Assembly: GCF_000373265.1 (NCBI RefSeq)
Contig: NZ_KB890765.1
Location: 124,001 to 188,000 of the forward strand
Source of the DNA: Pontibacter roseus DSM 17521
GTDB taxonomy: Bacteria; Bacteroidota; Bacteroidia; Cytophagales; Hymenobacteraceae
DNA length: 64,000 nucleotides
Direction: 5' to 3'
A program made the translations under genes and the position numbers. Positions 27,582 through 36,365 of the stretch are shown here, in pieces (within the stretch, counting starts at the first letter, position 1; each line of letters starts with the position of its first letter). Below the pieces are notes generated by a model. That model ran no database searches and was not told the DNA's origin. It was given only the letters and a program-made list of their open reading frames with translations.

Positions 27582-28133
27582 ATGACACACCTGTTTTTGA
27601 GATACGGCTGGCTGGTGCTGGTACTGCTGAACTTTGCCTGCAGCCCCAGCACAAAAATCACTTCTGAACCGGCGCCGGGCTTCAGCCTGGGCCGCTACCA
27701 GACCTTTGCCTTTATGGAGGTGGACGCCTCGGGCGATGGCTTGGGACAGAAATACCAGCCGCATGTGACGTACCTGCAGCAGGCAATTGCCGAGCAGTTG
27801 GAGCATCGGGGTCTGCAACAGTCGTCTGCCGATGATGCGGATGTGCTCATCAACCTGGGTATTGTGGTAGACGAGGAGGTGCAGACACGGCAGACAAACA
27901 TCCAGACGGACCCGCCTTACTACGTAGGCCAGCGCCGCTATACCTGGAAATCCAAGGAGGTGGAAGTGGGGCGCTACAACGTGGGCACGGTGTCGGTGCA
28001 CCTGGTAGAGCGCGCGCGAAACGAACTGGTATGGCAGGGTACGGCAGAGCGCATCATATCTGACAAACCCGAGAAGCTACAAGAACAGATAGCGAAAGGT
28101 ATGGCAGAACTGGTGACGAGGATACCGCAGTAG
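27582..28133 (+). CDS. DUF4136-type lipoprotein
   Basis: The 183-aa protein has a lipoprotein signal with Cys in NFACS. It then shows the DUF4136 layout: GRYQTFAFM (near 38), helix HVTYLQQAIAEQLEHRGLQQ, ADVLINLGIVVD, a Tyr-rich centre, and GTVSVHLVERARNELVWQGT with the terminal IAKGMAELVTRIP. These lipoproteins are common in Bacteroidota and of unknown role. I choose the ATG at 27582, since the next start upstream is a TTG that adds only two residues. Confidence 0.82.
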   Translation: MTHLFLRYGWLVLVLLNFACSPSTKITSEPAPGFSLGRYQTFAFMEVDASGDGLGQKYQPHVTYLQQAIAEQLEHRGLQQSSADDADVLINLGIVVDEEVQTRQTNIQTDPPYYVGQRRYTWKSKEVEVGRYNVGTVSVHLVERARNELVWQGTAERIISDKPEKLQEQIAKGMAELVTRIPQ

Positions 28134-28152
28134 GGGAGGTGCAATCAGTGTA

Positions 28153-28200
28153 TTACAAACACAAGGGACTGAAGTCAGCTTCAGTCCCTTGTGTTTGTAA
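28153..28200. terminator. Bidirectional hairpin, 22-bp perfect stem
   Basis: TTACAAACACAAGGGACTGA plus two more paired bases form a 22-bp perfect stem with the loop TCAG. It lies between converging genes ending at 28133 and 28247 and is the longest hairpin of this kind in the window. Confidence 0.85.
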
Positions 28201-28246
28201 GCATATACTAGTCCATGCTATGGCAAGGTATGCCAGATGAAGAAGA

Positions 28247-28825
28247 TTACTTTCTAGGAAACACGCCAGAAATGGTTAAGCCTATGGCGTTGGCTGCATA
28301 GGTATGGTTTGCTTGGTCTTTGTACTCCATCACAGTGTAGGTAAGGCCTGCTATACCATAAGCTACTTCGAAAATGGGACCACTAGCCCCTTTGAACGTG
28401 ACATCCTGCCCAATGCCATCTGCCTTGAACTGGATATTCTGGTGAGAGACCAGGCCCGCGCCTAAACGTATTTTGTCGGTGGCCATCCAGTTGGCTGTCA
28501 AGTGCAGGGGCACACGGGTCAGCCGGATGTGAGCATTGTCGGCCTGTGTGGTGACATACTTATACCCCAGCGTAGCGCGGAGCAGCAGTCTTTCTGCCTT
28601 CGGAAATTGAAGCTGGCCGCCGAGAGCGAGTGAAACACCTTGCCCGGCCTTGACCGACTGTGCGTCTCCATTGGTGAAGTAGATTTCTGCCACCTCATCG
28701 CCGCCAAACTCAAAAGCGCCTCCGACCAGAAACTTGAGCGGTGACGGTTTCTTTTCTACCTCCTGCGCAACGGATGCATGGAAAGTAGCCAACCCTAGAA
28801 TAGATAATAGTAGTAATCGTTTCAT
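28247..28825 (-). CDS. Outer-membrane beta-barrel protein, 192 aa
   Basis: The signal peptide is MKRLLLLSILGLATFHASVAQ. The mature part alternates short strands with Gly-rich turns (FLVGGAFEFGGDEVAEIYF, LRATLGYKYVTTQ, LTISGVFPRK at the end), as in small barrels annotated as hypothetical outer-membrane proteins. No enzyme motif is seen. The predicted location is the outer membrane, and the role is unknown. Confidence 0.7.
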   Translation of the reverse strand: MKRLLLLSILGLATFHASVAQEVEKKPSPLKFLVGGAFEFGGDEVAEIYFTNGDAQSVKAGQGVSLALGGQLQFPKAERLLLRATLGYKYVTTQADNAHIRLTRVPLHLTANWMATDKIRLGAGLVSHQNIQFKADGIGQDVTFKGASGPIFEVAYGIAGLTYTVMEYKDQANHTYAANAIGLTISGVFPRK

Positions 28826-29239
28826 ACACGATAAAGCATATAAGTTAGAAAGAGTTAAAAATCAGTATGGTAAGTGCTTGTAAAAAAAGGGGAGGTACTG
28901 AATTTCTTAAGTCTGTCTCTGTGCTTTATGCGTGGCAGCAGGCAATGGCACCAGTTGGAACTCCCCGCTTCTAAAGGGATTCTTAGCTTAGCACTTTTGG
29001 CGAACCAGGCACGTGTATGGTTGGGAAAGTGCCGAAATGTATATAGAATACTACTAATATCTATAGGAATCAGGAGGAATATTTTTTAAAAAAAATGTTT
29101 CCTGCGTCGAAAATAAAGGGCACGTGGCAAAGGCGATTTCCAATCCTTTGCCCTCTGTTATAAACCTGTTTTAACTTGTGGCTATACCTGACTCCCAAGC
29201 CAAAGCTATCGCATGACGCATTCAGATTGTCTGGAAACA
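28826..29239. other. Gene-free spacer upstream of the barrel gene and downstream of tRNA-Pro
   Basis: No supported gene is seen. A 71-codon plus-strand frame (28874-29089) has no signal, motif or family look and is rejected. One small hairpin, GGCAAAGG/CCTTTGCC at 29126-29152, and AT-rich stretches near 29040-29100 are visible. Confidence 0.4.
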
Positions 29240-29272
29240 ACAAAGCCTTTCACAGTCTGTGAAAGGCTTTGT
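29240..29272 (-). terminator. Terminator hairpin of tRNA-Pro
   Basis: ACAAAGCCTTTCACA and its exact complement (15 bp, 3-base loop) begin at the discriminator base of the tRNA on the minus strand. They would end its transcript immediately. Confidence 0.75.
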
Positions 29273-29345
29273 CGGAGTGGCGGGATTCGAACCCACGACC
29301 TCCAGCACCCCATGCTGGCGCGATACCAGGCTACGCTACACCCCG
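29272..29345 (-). tRNA. tRNA-Pro (anticodon GGG)
   Basis: The minus strand folds into a cloverleaf. The acceptor is CGGGGTG paired with CACTCCG (one G-U), the anticodon stem is CCAGC/GCTGG with loop ATGGGGT so that GGG reads proline CCC, and the T-arm contains GGTTCGAATC. The discriminator is A and CCA is not encoded. Confidence 0.95.
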
Positions 29346-29450
29346 AAATTTTACGCAACATAGCAAAATCATAGCATTGCTGCAAGAGTAGCTCTCTAGC
29401 TATACCTTGAAAATTGGTGTACGTTTTCACTTGTTTAAAGTAACGTCCTC

Positions 29451-30716
29451 CTACTCATACACTTTGTGAAACAACAGCCGGAGCACGAACCCCACCAACA
29501 GCAAGCCTATACCTGATAAAATGACCAGCAGCGGCAACGATACGGACATGGCCAGGCAGCCTACAAGCCCCAGTACAGGTATAAGCCTGCCGTACAGCTG
29601 CTCCTGCCGGGGCTGCCGCAGCGCCGCCATGTTGGTGATGCTGTAGTAGAGCAGGATGGTGAAGGAAGCCGCCCGTACAATGAATTCAAACGAACCTGCC
29701 AATGTCAAGAGCAGGATGAGGATGCCTGTGACGACGATGCCCAGGTGTGGCACCCGGAACCGTTCGTGCACCCTCTCGAACACAGGTGGTAAGTCGTTTC
29801 TCCTGCCCATGGCCAGCATCATCCGGCTGATGCCCAGAATCTGACTCAGCAACACTCCCAGCATGGCCGTGGAAGCCCCCAGAGTGACAATTGTCCGTAC
29901 CGCAGGCGTGTGCAGGGCATCCGCCACTACCTGCAAAGGCGATTTACTGTCAGCCATCTGCTCCGTCCCAATCACCCCGACGGCCACCACCGAAACGGCC
30001 GCATACAGCACAATGGCCGACACGATGGTGATGATGACGGCCCGCGGGATAGTGGTCTGGGGTTCCTTCACCTCCTCGGCCAGTGTAGCAATACGGGCAT
30101 ACCCGGTGAAGGCGAAGAACAGCAAGGCCGAAGCCTCCGCTATACCTGACACCCCGAACGGCGCGAATGGGCGATAATTCCGGGGGTCGATTTCAGGTAT
30201 ACCGCTGAACACCAGGTATAGGAGCGAGAGGAGCGTAAACGACACGATGACCAGATTCAGCACGCCAGCTTTTTTGATGCCGAAGTAGTTGGCGACCGTC
30301 AGGAGCACCACCGCCGCCAGCGAGAGGGCAAGGGGTGAGAGAACAGGAACCAACTGGTAGAAGTAACTGCCGAAACCAATGGCGACTACCCCCGCTGCCG
30401 AGAGTTTGCTTATCAGGAACATCCAGCCCGCCGAGAAGCCGAGTGTGGGGTTGAGTAGCCGGTAGCCATACTCATAAGTGCCGCCCGAATGTGGGTATAC
30501 TGCCGCCAACTGCGCCGACGACAAACCATTGAAAGCAGCTACAGCACCAGCAAAGAGGAGCCCCATCAGAAAAGCAGGACCCGCCACACCGGCCGCCACT
30601 CCCGTCACCACAAACACACCGGCCCCAATAATGGCGCCCAACCCCACACCGACAGCGTCTTTGAGCGTGAGCACCCGCAGCAGCTCCTGCTGCTTCTTTT
30701 TATTTGTTTGTTCCAT
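29451..30716 (-). CDS. APC-family amino-acid permease
   Basis: The 421-aa protein has about twelve transmembrane segments. The N-terminus LTLKDAVGVGLGAIIGAGVF is the hallmark APC helix 1 with the substrate-binding GAIIGAG break, and GYARIATLAEEVKEP is the conserved loop after helix 6. It would import an amino acid or small amine by ion symport or exchange. Substrate residues cannot be assigned from the sequence. The gene has its own spacer on both sides. Confidence 0.9.
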   Translation of the reverse strand: MEQTNKKKQQELLRVLTLKDAVGVGLGAIIGAGVFVVTGVAAGVAGPAFLMGLLFAGAVAAFNGLSSAQLAAVYPHSGGTYEYGYRLLNPTLGFSAGWMFLISKLSAAGVVAIGFGSYFYQLVPVLSPLALSLAAVVLLTVANYFGIKKAGVLNLVIVSFTLLSLLYLVFSGIPEIDPRNYRPFAPFGVSGIAEASALLFFAFTGYARIATLAEEVKEPQTTIPRAVIITIVSAIVLYAAVSVVAVGVIGTEQMADSKSPLQVVADALHTPAVRTIVTLGASTAMLGVLLSQILGISRMMLAMGRRNDLPPVFERVHERFRVPHLGIVVTGILILLLTLAGSFEFIVRAASFTILLYYSITNMAALRQPRQEQLYGRLIPVLGLVGCLAMSVSLPLLVILSGIGLLLVGFVLRLLFHKVYE

Positions 30717-30964
30717 GGTTAAAGCCCTATTTGGTGGCTGCCCTGTTCGGGCTGCCCAAGGTATAAAAATTTAGACGTTACTACTTCTTGACAAGCACAG
30801 TTAGGTATAGCCAACGGTAGGTGCAATACTTGCTAAAGAAGTTTAAGCACGGAGTAAAATCTTGGCAGGTTTCGTGTCCAGGTTACCGTCCTTTTCCACT
30901 CGGTTTATCTTTTCAGCCGGAAAACAAGTATAGCACTTTTGACATCGTTGTCCTAAAGACCTAT

Positions 30965-32260
30965 ATGGAGATAATCGTCCTCATACTACTGACCCTGCTG
31001 AACGGCTTCTTCGCCCTCTCCGAGCTTTCTATCATCTCCGTCAACAAAAACAGGATAACCCAGCGGGCAAAGAAGGGAAGCACAGGCGCCGGGGCCGTGC
31101 TGGATTTGCTTGAGTCTCCTGAGAATTTCCTTTCCGCCATACAGGTCGGCATCACGTTGATTGCCATTATATCGGGAGCCTACGGTGGAGCGGCCCTTTC
31201 CGGCGATGTGGAGGCGTGGCTGTCGGGTGTTTCGTTTCTTGCCCCATATGCCGCTACGCTCTCCATCGTGTTGGTGGTGGGCCTGATTACGTACTTCTCT
31301 ATTGTGGTGGGGGAACTTATACCAAAGACCATCGCCCTCGGCAACGCCGACAACATAGCCGTGGCTGTGGCGCCTACCATCAAAGTGTTCACCAAAGCCA
31401 CCATGCCACTAGTGAAGTTGCTCTCCGGCTCCACTAACCTCGTCATCCGGGTGCTGGGCATCAAGGAGGCATCGGAGGAGAAGATGTCGGAGGAAGAGCT
31501 GCGGCAAATCATCAAGACGGCAGGCAAGCAGGGCATTCTGGCAAAGGAGGAAATCCAGCTGCACCAGAACATTTTCACCTACTCCGAACAGCGGGCCAAG
31601 AACCTGCGCACGCACCGCAAGGAGGTGGAGTTCGTGGACATCAACCAGCCCGTGGAGCAGCTAAAAGAGACGATTGAGCACAGCGCCCACTCCCGTTTCC
31701 CTGCTGTGATAGGTAGCTTCGACAATGTCATCGGCATCCTGACGGCCAAGCGGTTTTACGAGTACCTGGCCGGGAACAGAGCGGAGCCCATTCAGAGCGT
31801 ACTGTATCCGCCCATCTTTATACCGGAGACCATGTTGGCGAATTCAGTACTCAACACCTTCAAGAAAGAGAAGCAGTACATGGGCATTGTGATAGACGAG
31901 TACGGCACCACCGAAGGCGTCATCACCGTGCACGACATTCTGGAGGCCATTGTAGGCGACATGCCGGACCTGGATGAGGTGGAAGAGCCCGAGATTCTGA
32001 AACGGGAGGATGGTTCGCTGTTAATCAGCGGCTCGATTGAAGTGCAGGAGCTGAACCGGGAACTGCGCGCAGAGGTCGTCCGCAGGGACTCCGACAACTA
32101 CTCCACACTGGCTGGTTTCCTTTCCTATACCTTGGGCAGGCTTCCGGTTTCTGGCGATAAGGTTCTGTTGAACGGGTTTGAACTGGAGATAGTGGATATG
32201 GATGGGTTTCGGGTGGACAAAGTCATCCTGAAGCGGGTAGAGGCTCCCTTAGCCCCTTGA
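30965..32260 (+). CDS. CNNM/CorC-type membrane protein with CBS pair (hemolysin family)
   Basis: From MEIIVLILLTLLNGFFALSE (30965) the protein has 431 aa. The DUF21/CNNM domain has three to four transmembrane helices (residues 1-180), with FALSELSIISVNKNRI and GELIPKTIALGNAD typical. Two CBS motifs follow (about 205-325, with HSRFPAVIGSFDNVIGILT and MGIVIDEYGTTEGVIT), and a C-terminal CorC_HlyC domain ends at EIVDMDGFRVDKVILKR. Relatives move or regulate Mg2+ or other divalent cations. The hemolysin name is historical. An in-frame start at 30821 adds 48 residues of non-family sequence. Confidence 0.9.
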   Translation: MEIIVLILLTLLNGFFALSELSIISVNKNRITQRAKKGSTGAGAVLDLLESPENFLSAIQVGITLIAIISGAYGGAALSGDVEAWLSGVSFLAPYAATLSIVLVVGLITYFSIVVGELIPKTIALGNADNIAVAVAPTIKVFTKATMPLVKLLSGSTNLVIRVLGIKEASEEKMSEEELRQIIKTAGKQGILAKEEIQLHQNIFTYSEQRAKNLRTHRKEVEFVDINQPVEQLKETIEHSAHSRFPAVIGSFDNVIGILTAKRFYEYLAGNRAEPIQSVLYPPIFIPETMLANSVLNTFKKEKQYMGIVIDEYGTTEGVITVHDILEAIVGDMPDLDEVEEPEILKREDGSLLISGSIEVQELNRELRAEVVRRDSDNYSTLAGFLSYTLGRLPVSGDKVLLNGFELEIVDMDGFRVDKVILKRVEAPLAP

Positions 32261-32483
32261 TTGAGGCACCATTACTTTGATACTCCTTTGCACCCAGCCT
32301 TAAACAAACTCCAGTTGTTGATTAAAGAAGAACATCAAGTATACTTCTTGAGCATTTTCAGGGGTTACTCAATCCAACTTTCCAGGCATGTGAGCAGATA
32401 GGACACTTCTTATTTCATTGCCGAACGTACAAGCAAAGGCAACTTTGTCCTTTTTATAATCCGGGTTAGTCAAATTTATAGGT

Positions 32484-33749
32484 ATGGAAATCTCTAAAAT
32501 CAAAGCCTTCAATGCTACAATGGACAGCTTTATCGAGCAGCTGCTCCCCGAACTTGAAGAAATCTATAAAGACCTTCATCAAAATCCGGAGTTGTCCATG
32601 GAGGAGTTCCGTACGGCCAAAATCGCGGCGGACTATCTGACCCAATGCCAGTTCGAGGTTTCGACAGGTATAGGAATAACCGGTGTGGTAGGTGTTCTGA
32701 GAAATGGCAAGGGGCCTGTCGTGATGCTTCGGGCGGATATGGACGCACTTCCTGTTACCGAAAACACCGGACTGCCTTATGCCAGTACCAAAATAGCCCG
32801 GGATGAAGAAGGAGTGGAAGTGGGGGTGTCGCACGTATGTGGGCACGACCTGCACGTCACCTGGCTCATGGGAATAGCCAGGCTGTTTTCAGAACACAAA
32901 GAACTCTGGAAAGGGACACTGATGGCCGTTTTCCAACCTGGCGAAGAGGTGGGCCGGGGTGCGCAAAGCATGGTAGACGATGGCATGCTGGAGCGTTTCC
33001 CGAAGCCGGACATCATTCTGGGGCAGCATGTCATGGTAGGCGAGGCCGGTACCGTTGGGTATCGCAGTGGCGCCATCTTGGCTGCAGGAAACAGCCTGAA
33101 AGTAAAGCTGTTTGGCCGTGGCGGCCACGGCTCCCAACCACAGACAACCGTCGACCCCGTAGTGATGGCGGCCGCTACTACCCTGCGTTTGCAGACCATT
33201 GTTTCCCGTGAGGTAGCCCCCATTGAAAATGCCGTGCTGACTGTAGGCGCCCTGCAAGCCGGCACCAAAGAGAACATCATTCCCGAAGATGCCACACTCA
33301 AACTGAATATCCGCACCTTTGATGAGGGCGTGAAGAATCAAATCCTTTCTGCGGTAAAACGCATCTGCTGTGCGGAATGCGCTGCCTCCAATGCACCGAG
33401 AGAGCCGGAGTTCACGGAGTTGTCCAGTTATCCGCTCACAGAAAATGATGCCCTGGCTACGGCGAGAGTGGCTGGCGCATTTGAGGCACAGTTTGGCGAC
33501 AAATCCTATGAAACCAAACCCGCCTCAGGCAGTGAGGACTTCAGTGTTTTTGGCAGGAACTGGCATGTGCCTTACGTTTTTTGGTTTGTAGGCGGAACTG
33601 ACCCTGTGCTATACCTGGAAGCGAAAAAGAATAATCAGCTGAATGCTATACCTAGTAACCATTCACCTATGTTTGCTCCGGTAATACATCCTACCCTAAA
33701 AACCGGTTTGCAAGCAATGATGACGGCCGCTGCAGCCTGGCTCAACTAA
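32484..33749 (+). CDS. M20 family amidohydrolase (N-acyl amino acid amidohydrolase/carboxypeptidase)
   Basis: The 421-aa cytoplasmic enzyme has the M20D pattern. RADMDALP is at residue 83. Metal ligands Cys119 and His121 are in VCGHDLH, Glu-Glu in FQPGEEVGRGA, His in GQHV, and the last His is in PSNHSPMFAP. A dimerisation lid (KVKLFGRGGHGSQP) is in the middle. Members release amino acids from N-acyl, indole-acetyl or peptide substrates. It lies at the edge of a prolyl-peptide and hydroxyproline cluster and may release free amino acids there, but this is context only. Confidence 0.88.
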   Translation: MEISKIKAFNATMDSFIEQLLPELEEIYKDLHQNPELSMEEFRTAKIAADYLTQCQFEVSTGIGITGVVGVLRNGKGPVVMLRADMDALPVTENTGLPYASTKIARDEEGVEVGVSHVCGHDLHVTWLMGIARLFSEHKELWKGTLMAVFQPGEEVGRGAQSMVDDGMLERFPKPDIILGQHVMVGEAGTVGYRSGAILAAGNSLKVKLFGRGGHGSQPQTTVDPVVMAAATTLRLQTIVSREVAPIENAVLTVGALQAGTKENIIPEDATLKLNIRTFDEGVKNQILSAVKRICCAECAASNAPREPEFTELSSYPLTENDALATARVAGAFEAQFGDKSYETKPASGSEDFSVFGRNWHVPYVFWFVGGTDPVLYLEAKKNNQLNAIPSNHSPMFAPVIHPTLKTGLQAMMTAAAAWLN

Positions 33750-33962
33750 ACTGCTGGCCGTTCCATTCAAAGATGGACAAATTATATTGCCTTCATCATT
33801 TCATTGAATAGACAGGCATTTCCACATTCGCCACAAGCGGGGCCACGGCAGCCAGAAAGCACAACCTGGACTTGTTTTTGAATCTGTGCCCTTGCCTTCA
33901 CCGTGGCCCGCAGCGGCCTAACCCATGACCTCTGATAGAGCACGCTGTAAAAACCTACGCTG

Positions 33963-35333
33963 TTACAGCGCCTGCTGCCGAATGGCTTCTACCTCGGCTA
34001 TCGTTTTAGGCAGCGGCTCACCCAGTATGCGGCTGCCGGTTTCGGTTATAAGCAAGTCGTCTTCTATGCGTATGCCGCCAAAGTCTCGGTAACTCTCCAG
34101 TAACTCAAAGTTGATGAACTGCTGGGCTACTTTGTCGTTTCGTCGCATGTCAATCAGCTCGGGAATGATGTAGATGCCCGGCTCCACCGTCAGCACAAAG
34201 CCTGGCTCCAGCGCGCGGCCCAGGCGCAGCGACTTCAGACCGAATTCGGTGCTTTTGCGCAATTCCGAGGTATAGCCTACGTACTGCTCGCCCAGGTTTT
34301 CCATGTCGTGCACGTCCATCCCCATCATATGGCCCAGGCCGCACTGGAAGAACATGGTATGGGCGCCTGCCTGTACGGCTTCTTCGGTATCGCCACGCAT
34401 CAGTCCCACCTGTTTCAGTCCTTCAGTCAGTTTGCGGCAGGCCAGCAGGTGCACGTCTCTGTACAGCATACCTGGCTTCAGAGCAGCCATGGCTGCTTCG
34501 TGTGCGTCCAGCACCACCTGGTAGAGTTCGCGCTGTCGCTCGGTAAAGGTTGGCCCAACCGGAAACGTACGGGTCATGTCGCCGGCGTAGCCTGCCGTGG
34601 TCTGGATGCCGGCGTCTAGCAGGAGCATATCGCCGGCCCCCAGGGTGTTGCCGCGGTAGTGATTGTGGAGAATCTGCCCCTGAGTAGTGCAAATCACAGG
34701 GAAGGAGAGGAGGTTGCCTGTCGCTTCCGCATAGCGAACCGCTTCGGAGGCCACTTCATGTTCTTTCATACCCTGACGGGCGAACTGCATCACGTTGCGG
34801 TGCATACGCGAGGTATAGGTAACAGCTCTTTCGATTTCCGCTACTTCAGCCTCGGATTTAATGGAACGCTGCGCCACCACGGCCTGTATCAAGGGTATAC
34901 TGGGTTCCAGCACGGTCTTGCCGGTCAAGGCCTGTAGTTTCAACTGGTGCTCGGGACGGTAGGGCGGCAGGTAATGTAGTTTTTTTTCACCTGCTAAGTA
35001 ATCGGCTATCTTTTCTGTGGGCAGTACCTTGTGCACGCCCACCTGTTCGGCCAGTGAGGCCAGGCTGGGAAGCGGTCCGGTCCATACCACATCATCTATA
35101 CTTTGTTCCGGTCCGAAAATAATCACTTCATCGCGGTCGATGTCTAAGATGCCTGTCAAGTCAGCCAGGTCCAGCCCAAAATAGTAACGGAAGGTGCTGT
35201 CCTGGTAAAAGGGGTACCAGTTGTCTTTGTAGTTCATACCGGCTTCCTCATTGCCCAGGAGCAGAATCAGGCCCCCGCCGAGTTGTTGCTTCAATTGCTG
35301 GCGGCGCTGGGTATAGGTGTTCGCATCAAACAT
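33963..35333 (-). CDS. pepP: Xaa-Pro aminopeptidase (aminopeptidase P)
   Basis: The enzyme removes the N-terminal residue in front of proline. The 456-aa length and two-domain pitta-bread build are normal. The five metal ligands are visible: Asp in LLLDAGIQTT, Asp in GYAGDMTRTFPVG, His in LGHMMGMDVHD, Glu in VLTVEPGIYI and Glu in IRIEDDLLIT. Its gene follows the AraC regulator by 21 bases on the same strand, which ties it to the divergent hydroxyproline operon. Confidence 0.93.
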   Translation of the reverse strand: MFDANTYTQRRQQLKQQLGGGLILLLGNEEAGMNYKDNWYPFYQDSTFRYYFGLDLADLTGILDIDRDEVIIFGPEQSIDDVVWTGPLPSLASLAEQVGVHKVLPTEKIADYLAGEKKLHYLPPYRPEHQLKLQALTGKTVLEPSIPLIQAVVAQRSIKSEAEVAEIERAVTYTSRMHRNVMQFARQGMKEHEVASEAVRYAEATGNLLSFPVICTTQGQILHNHYRGNTLGAGDMLLLDAGIQTTAGYAGDMTRTFPVGPTFTERQRELYQVVLDAHEAAMAALKPGMLYRDVHLLACRKLTEGLKQVGLMRGDTEEAVQAGAHTMFFQCGLGHMMGMDVHDMENLGEQYVGYTSELRKSTEFGLKSLRLGRALEPGFVLTVEPGIYIIPELIDMRRNDKVAQQFINFELLESYRDFGGIRIEDDLLITETGSRILGEPLPKTIAEVEAIRQQAL

Positions 35334-35354
35334 ATAAATTGAATTGGTTTAAGG

Positions 35355-36230
35355 TTATACTTTAGTGAGTGTTGCCTGACGGCGGAATTCGCGCGGGGTG
35401 ATGCCGATGGTTTTGATGAAGACGCGGTTGAAGTGCGACAGGTTGGCAAAGCCACAGGTGAAGGCGATGCTGGCGATGGTCTGGTCGGAGTGGAGTAGGG
35501 CCTGGCAGGCGTTGCTTAGGCGCAGCTCGTTCAGAAAAGTAACCAGGGTTTTGCGGGTGCGTTCTTTAAAAAAACGGCAAAAAGCTTCGCGACTCATGTT
35601 GGCTACCGAGGCCACTTCTTCTAGGGTGAGCGGCCGGTGGCTTTCTTCCACCAAAAACTGCAGCACCTGCTCCATGCGCTTGCCTTCGCGCTCACTCAGG
35701 TTGTGCATCTGGTCGGCTAGATTCAGGCGTTGCAGCGTTGACTTGTGCATGAGTGCATCCACCAGTTGCAGGGAGCTCACCACTTTTTCCAGTTTGTGCT
35801 TGTGTTGGAGTTGGCGTACCTGTTCCGTGAAGTTGTCTGGCTCTGCTGCGTTTACCCGGTAGCAACCATTCAATTGCTCAAAAAACTCTTTTACTTCCTG
35901 TAGTTCTTCAGCTGCCCAGAACGCCTCGCCAAACGCACGCAGGTCAAAAAACAGAATGATACTATGACTTTGTCTGGCTTTGTCGGGCTGATAATACACA
36001 TCATCGCTTCGGAACACGTGGGGCACGTTCTGACCTAGTAGGAAAATATCGCCCGGCCCGTAGCGGCCAATATAATCGCCTACAAGCAGCTTGCCTTCTC
36101 CTTCCAGAATGCAGCTCAGCTGTATTTCGGGGTGTTGGTGCAGTTTATCGTAGAAGTAGGGCTGGAGGTCCACCTGGTAGCGGATTAGCTCTTTGCTCGG
36201 CTTCGGTATTTTAAACGGGATGACCTTCAT
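35355..36230 (-). CDS. AraC-family regulator, probably of hydroxyproline use
   Basis: Residues 1-125 form a cupin sensor (FYDKLHQHPEIQLSCILEGE with metal-like His residues, then GPGDIFLLGQNVPHVFR). Residues 190-291 are the two HTH motifs of AraC proteins (LTLEEVASVANMSREAFCRF and IASIAFTCGFANLSHFNRVF, then ITPREFR). It is divergent from the hydroxyproline catabolic genes and cotranscribed with pepP. The natural guess is a pathway regulator sensing hydroxyproline or a peptide. Confidence 0.9.
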   Translation of the reverse strand: MKVIPFKIPKPSKELIRYQVDLQPYFYDKLHQHPEIQLSCILEGEGKLLVGDYIGRYGPGDIFLLGQNVPHVFRSDDVYYQPDKARQSHSIILFFDLRAFGEAFWAAEELQEVKEFFEQLNGCYRVNAAEPDNFTEQVRQLQHKHKLEKVVSSLQLVDALMHKSTLQRLNLADQMHNLSEREGKRMEQVLQFLVEESHRPLTLEEVASVANMSREAFCRFFKERTRKTLVTFLNELRLSNACQALLHSDQTIASIAFTCGFANLSHFNRVFIKTIGITPREFRRQATLTKV

Positions 36231-36286
36231 GTTGGTACCATGTTAGCTAATATCTGCATCACTTGCAAAATAGAGGTCAATATTCT

Positions 36287-36340
36287 ATTAGTTATTACTA
36301 ATCCAGTACAGGATTTTGCCTATCTTATCCTGTACCTTTG
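36287..36340. promoter_or_regulatory. Divergent control region of the hydroxyproline operon
   Basis: Two palindromes are seen: ATTAGT-TATT-ACTAAT (36287-36302), and GTACAGGAT with its complement 12 bases apart (36306-36335). The second runs into a perfect -7 box, TACCTTTG (36333-36340), on the plus strand. No TTTG lies at the standard -33 distance, as expected for an activator-dependent promoter. The AraC protein next door is the likely binder. Confidence 0.55.
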
Positions 36341-36365
36341 AAATAGAACCAAAACCCTTCTTATC

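Noticed and set aside
28874..29089. A 71-codon plus-strand frame in the spacer near tRNA-Pro
   Set aside because: There is no ribosome site, signal or family look, and the region is AT-rich spacer.
30821..30964. Longer start for the CNNM-type gene
   Set aside because: The added 48 residues do not match the family, and the ATG at 30965 opens directly with the first membrane helix.
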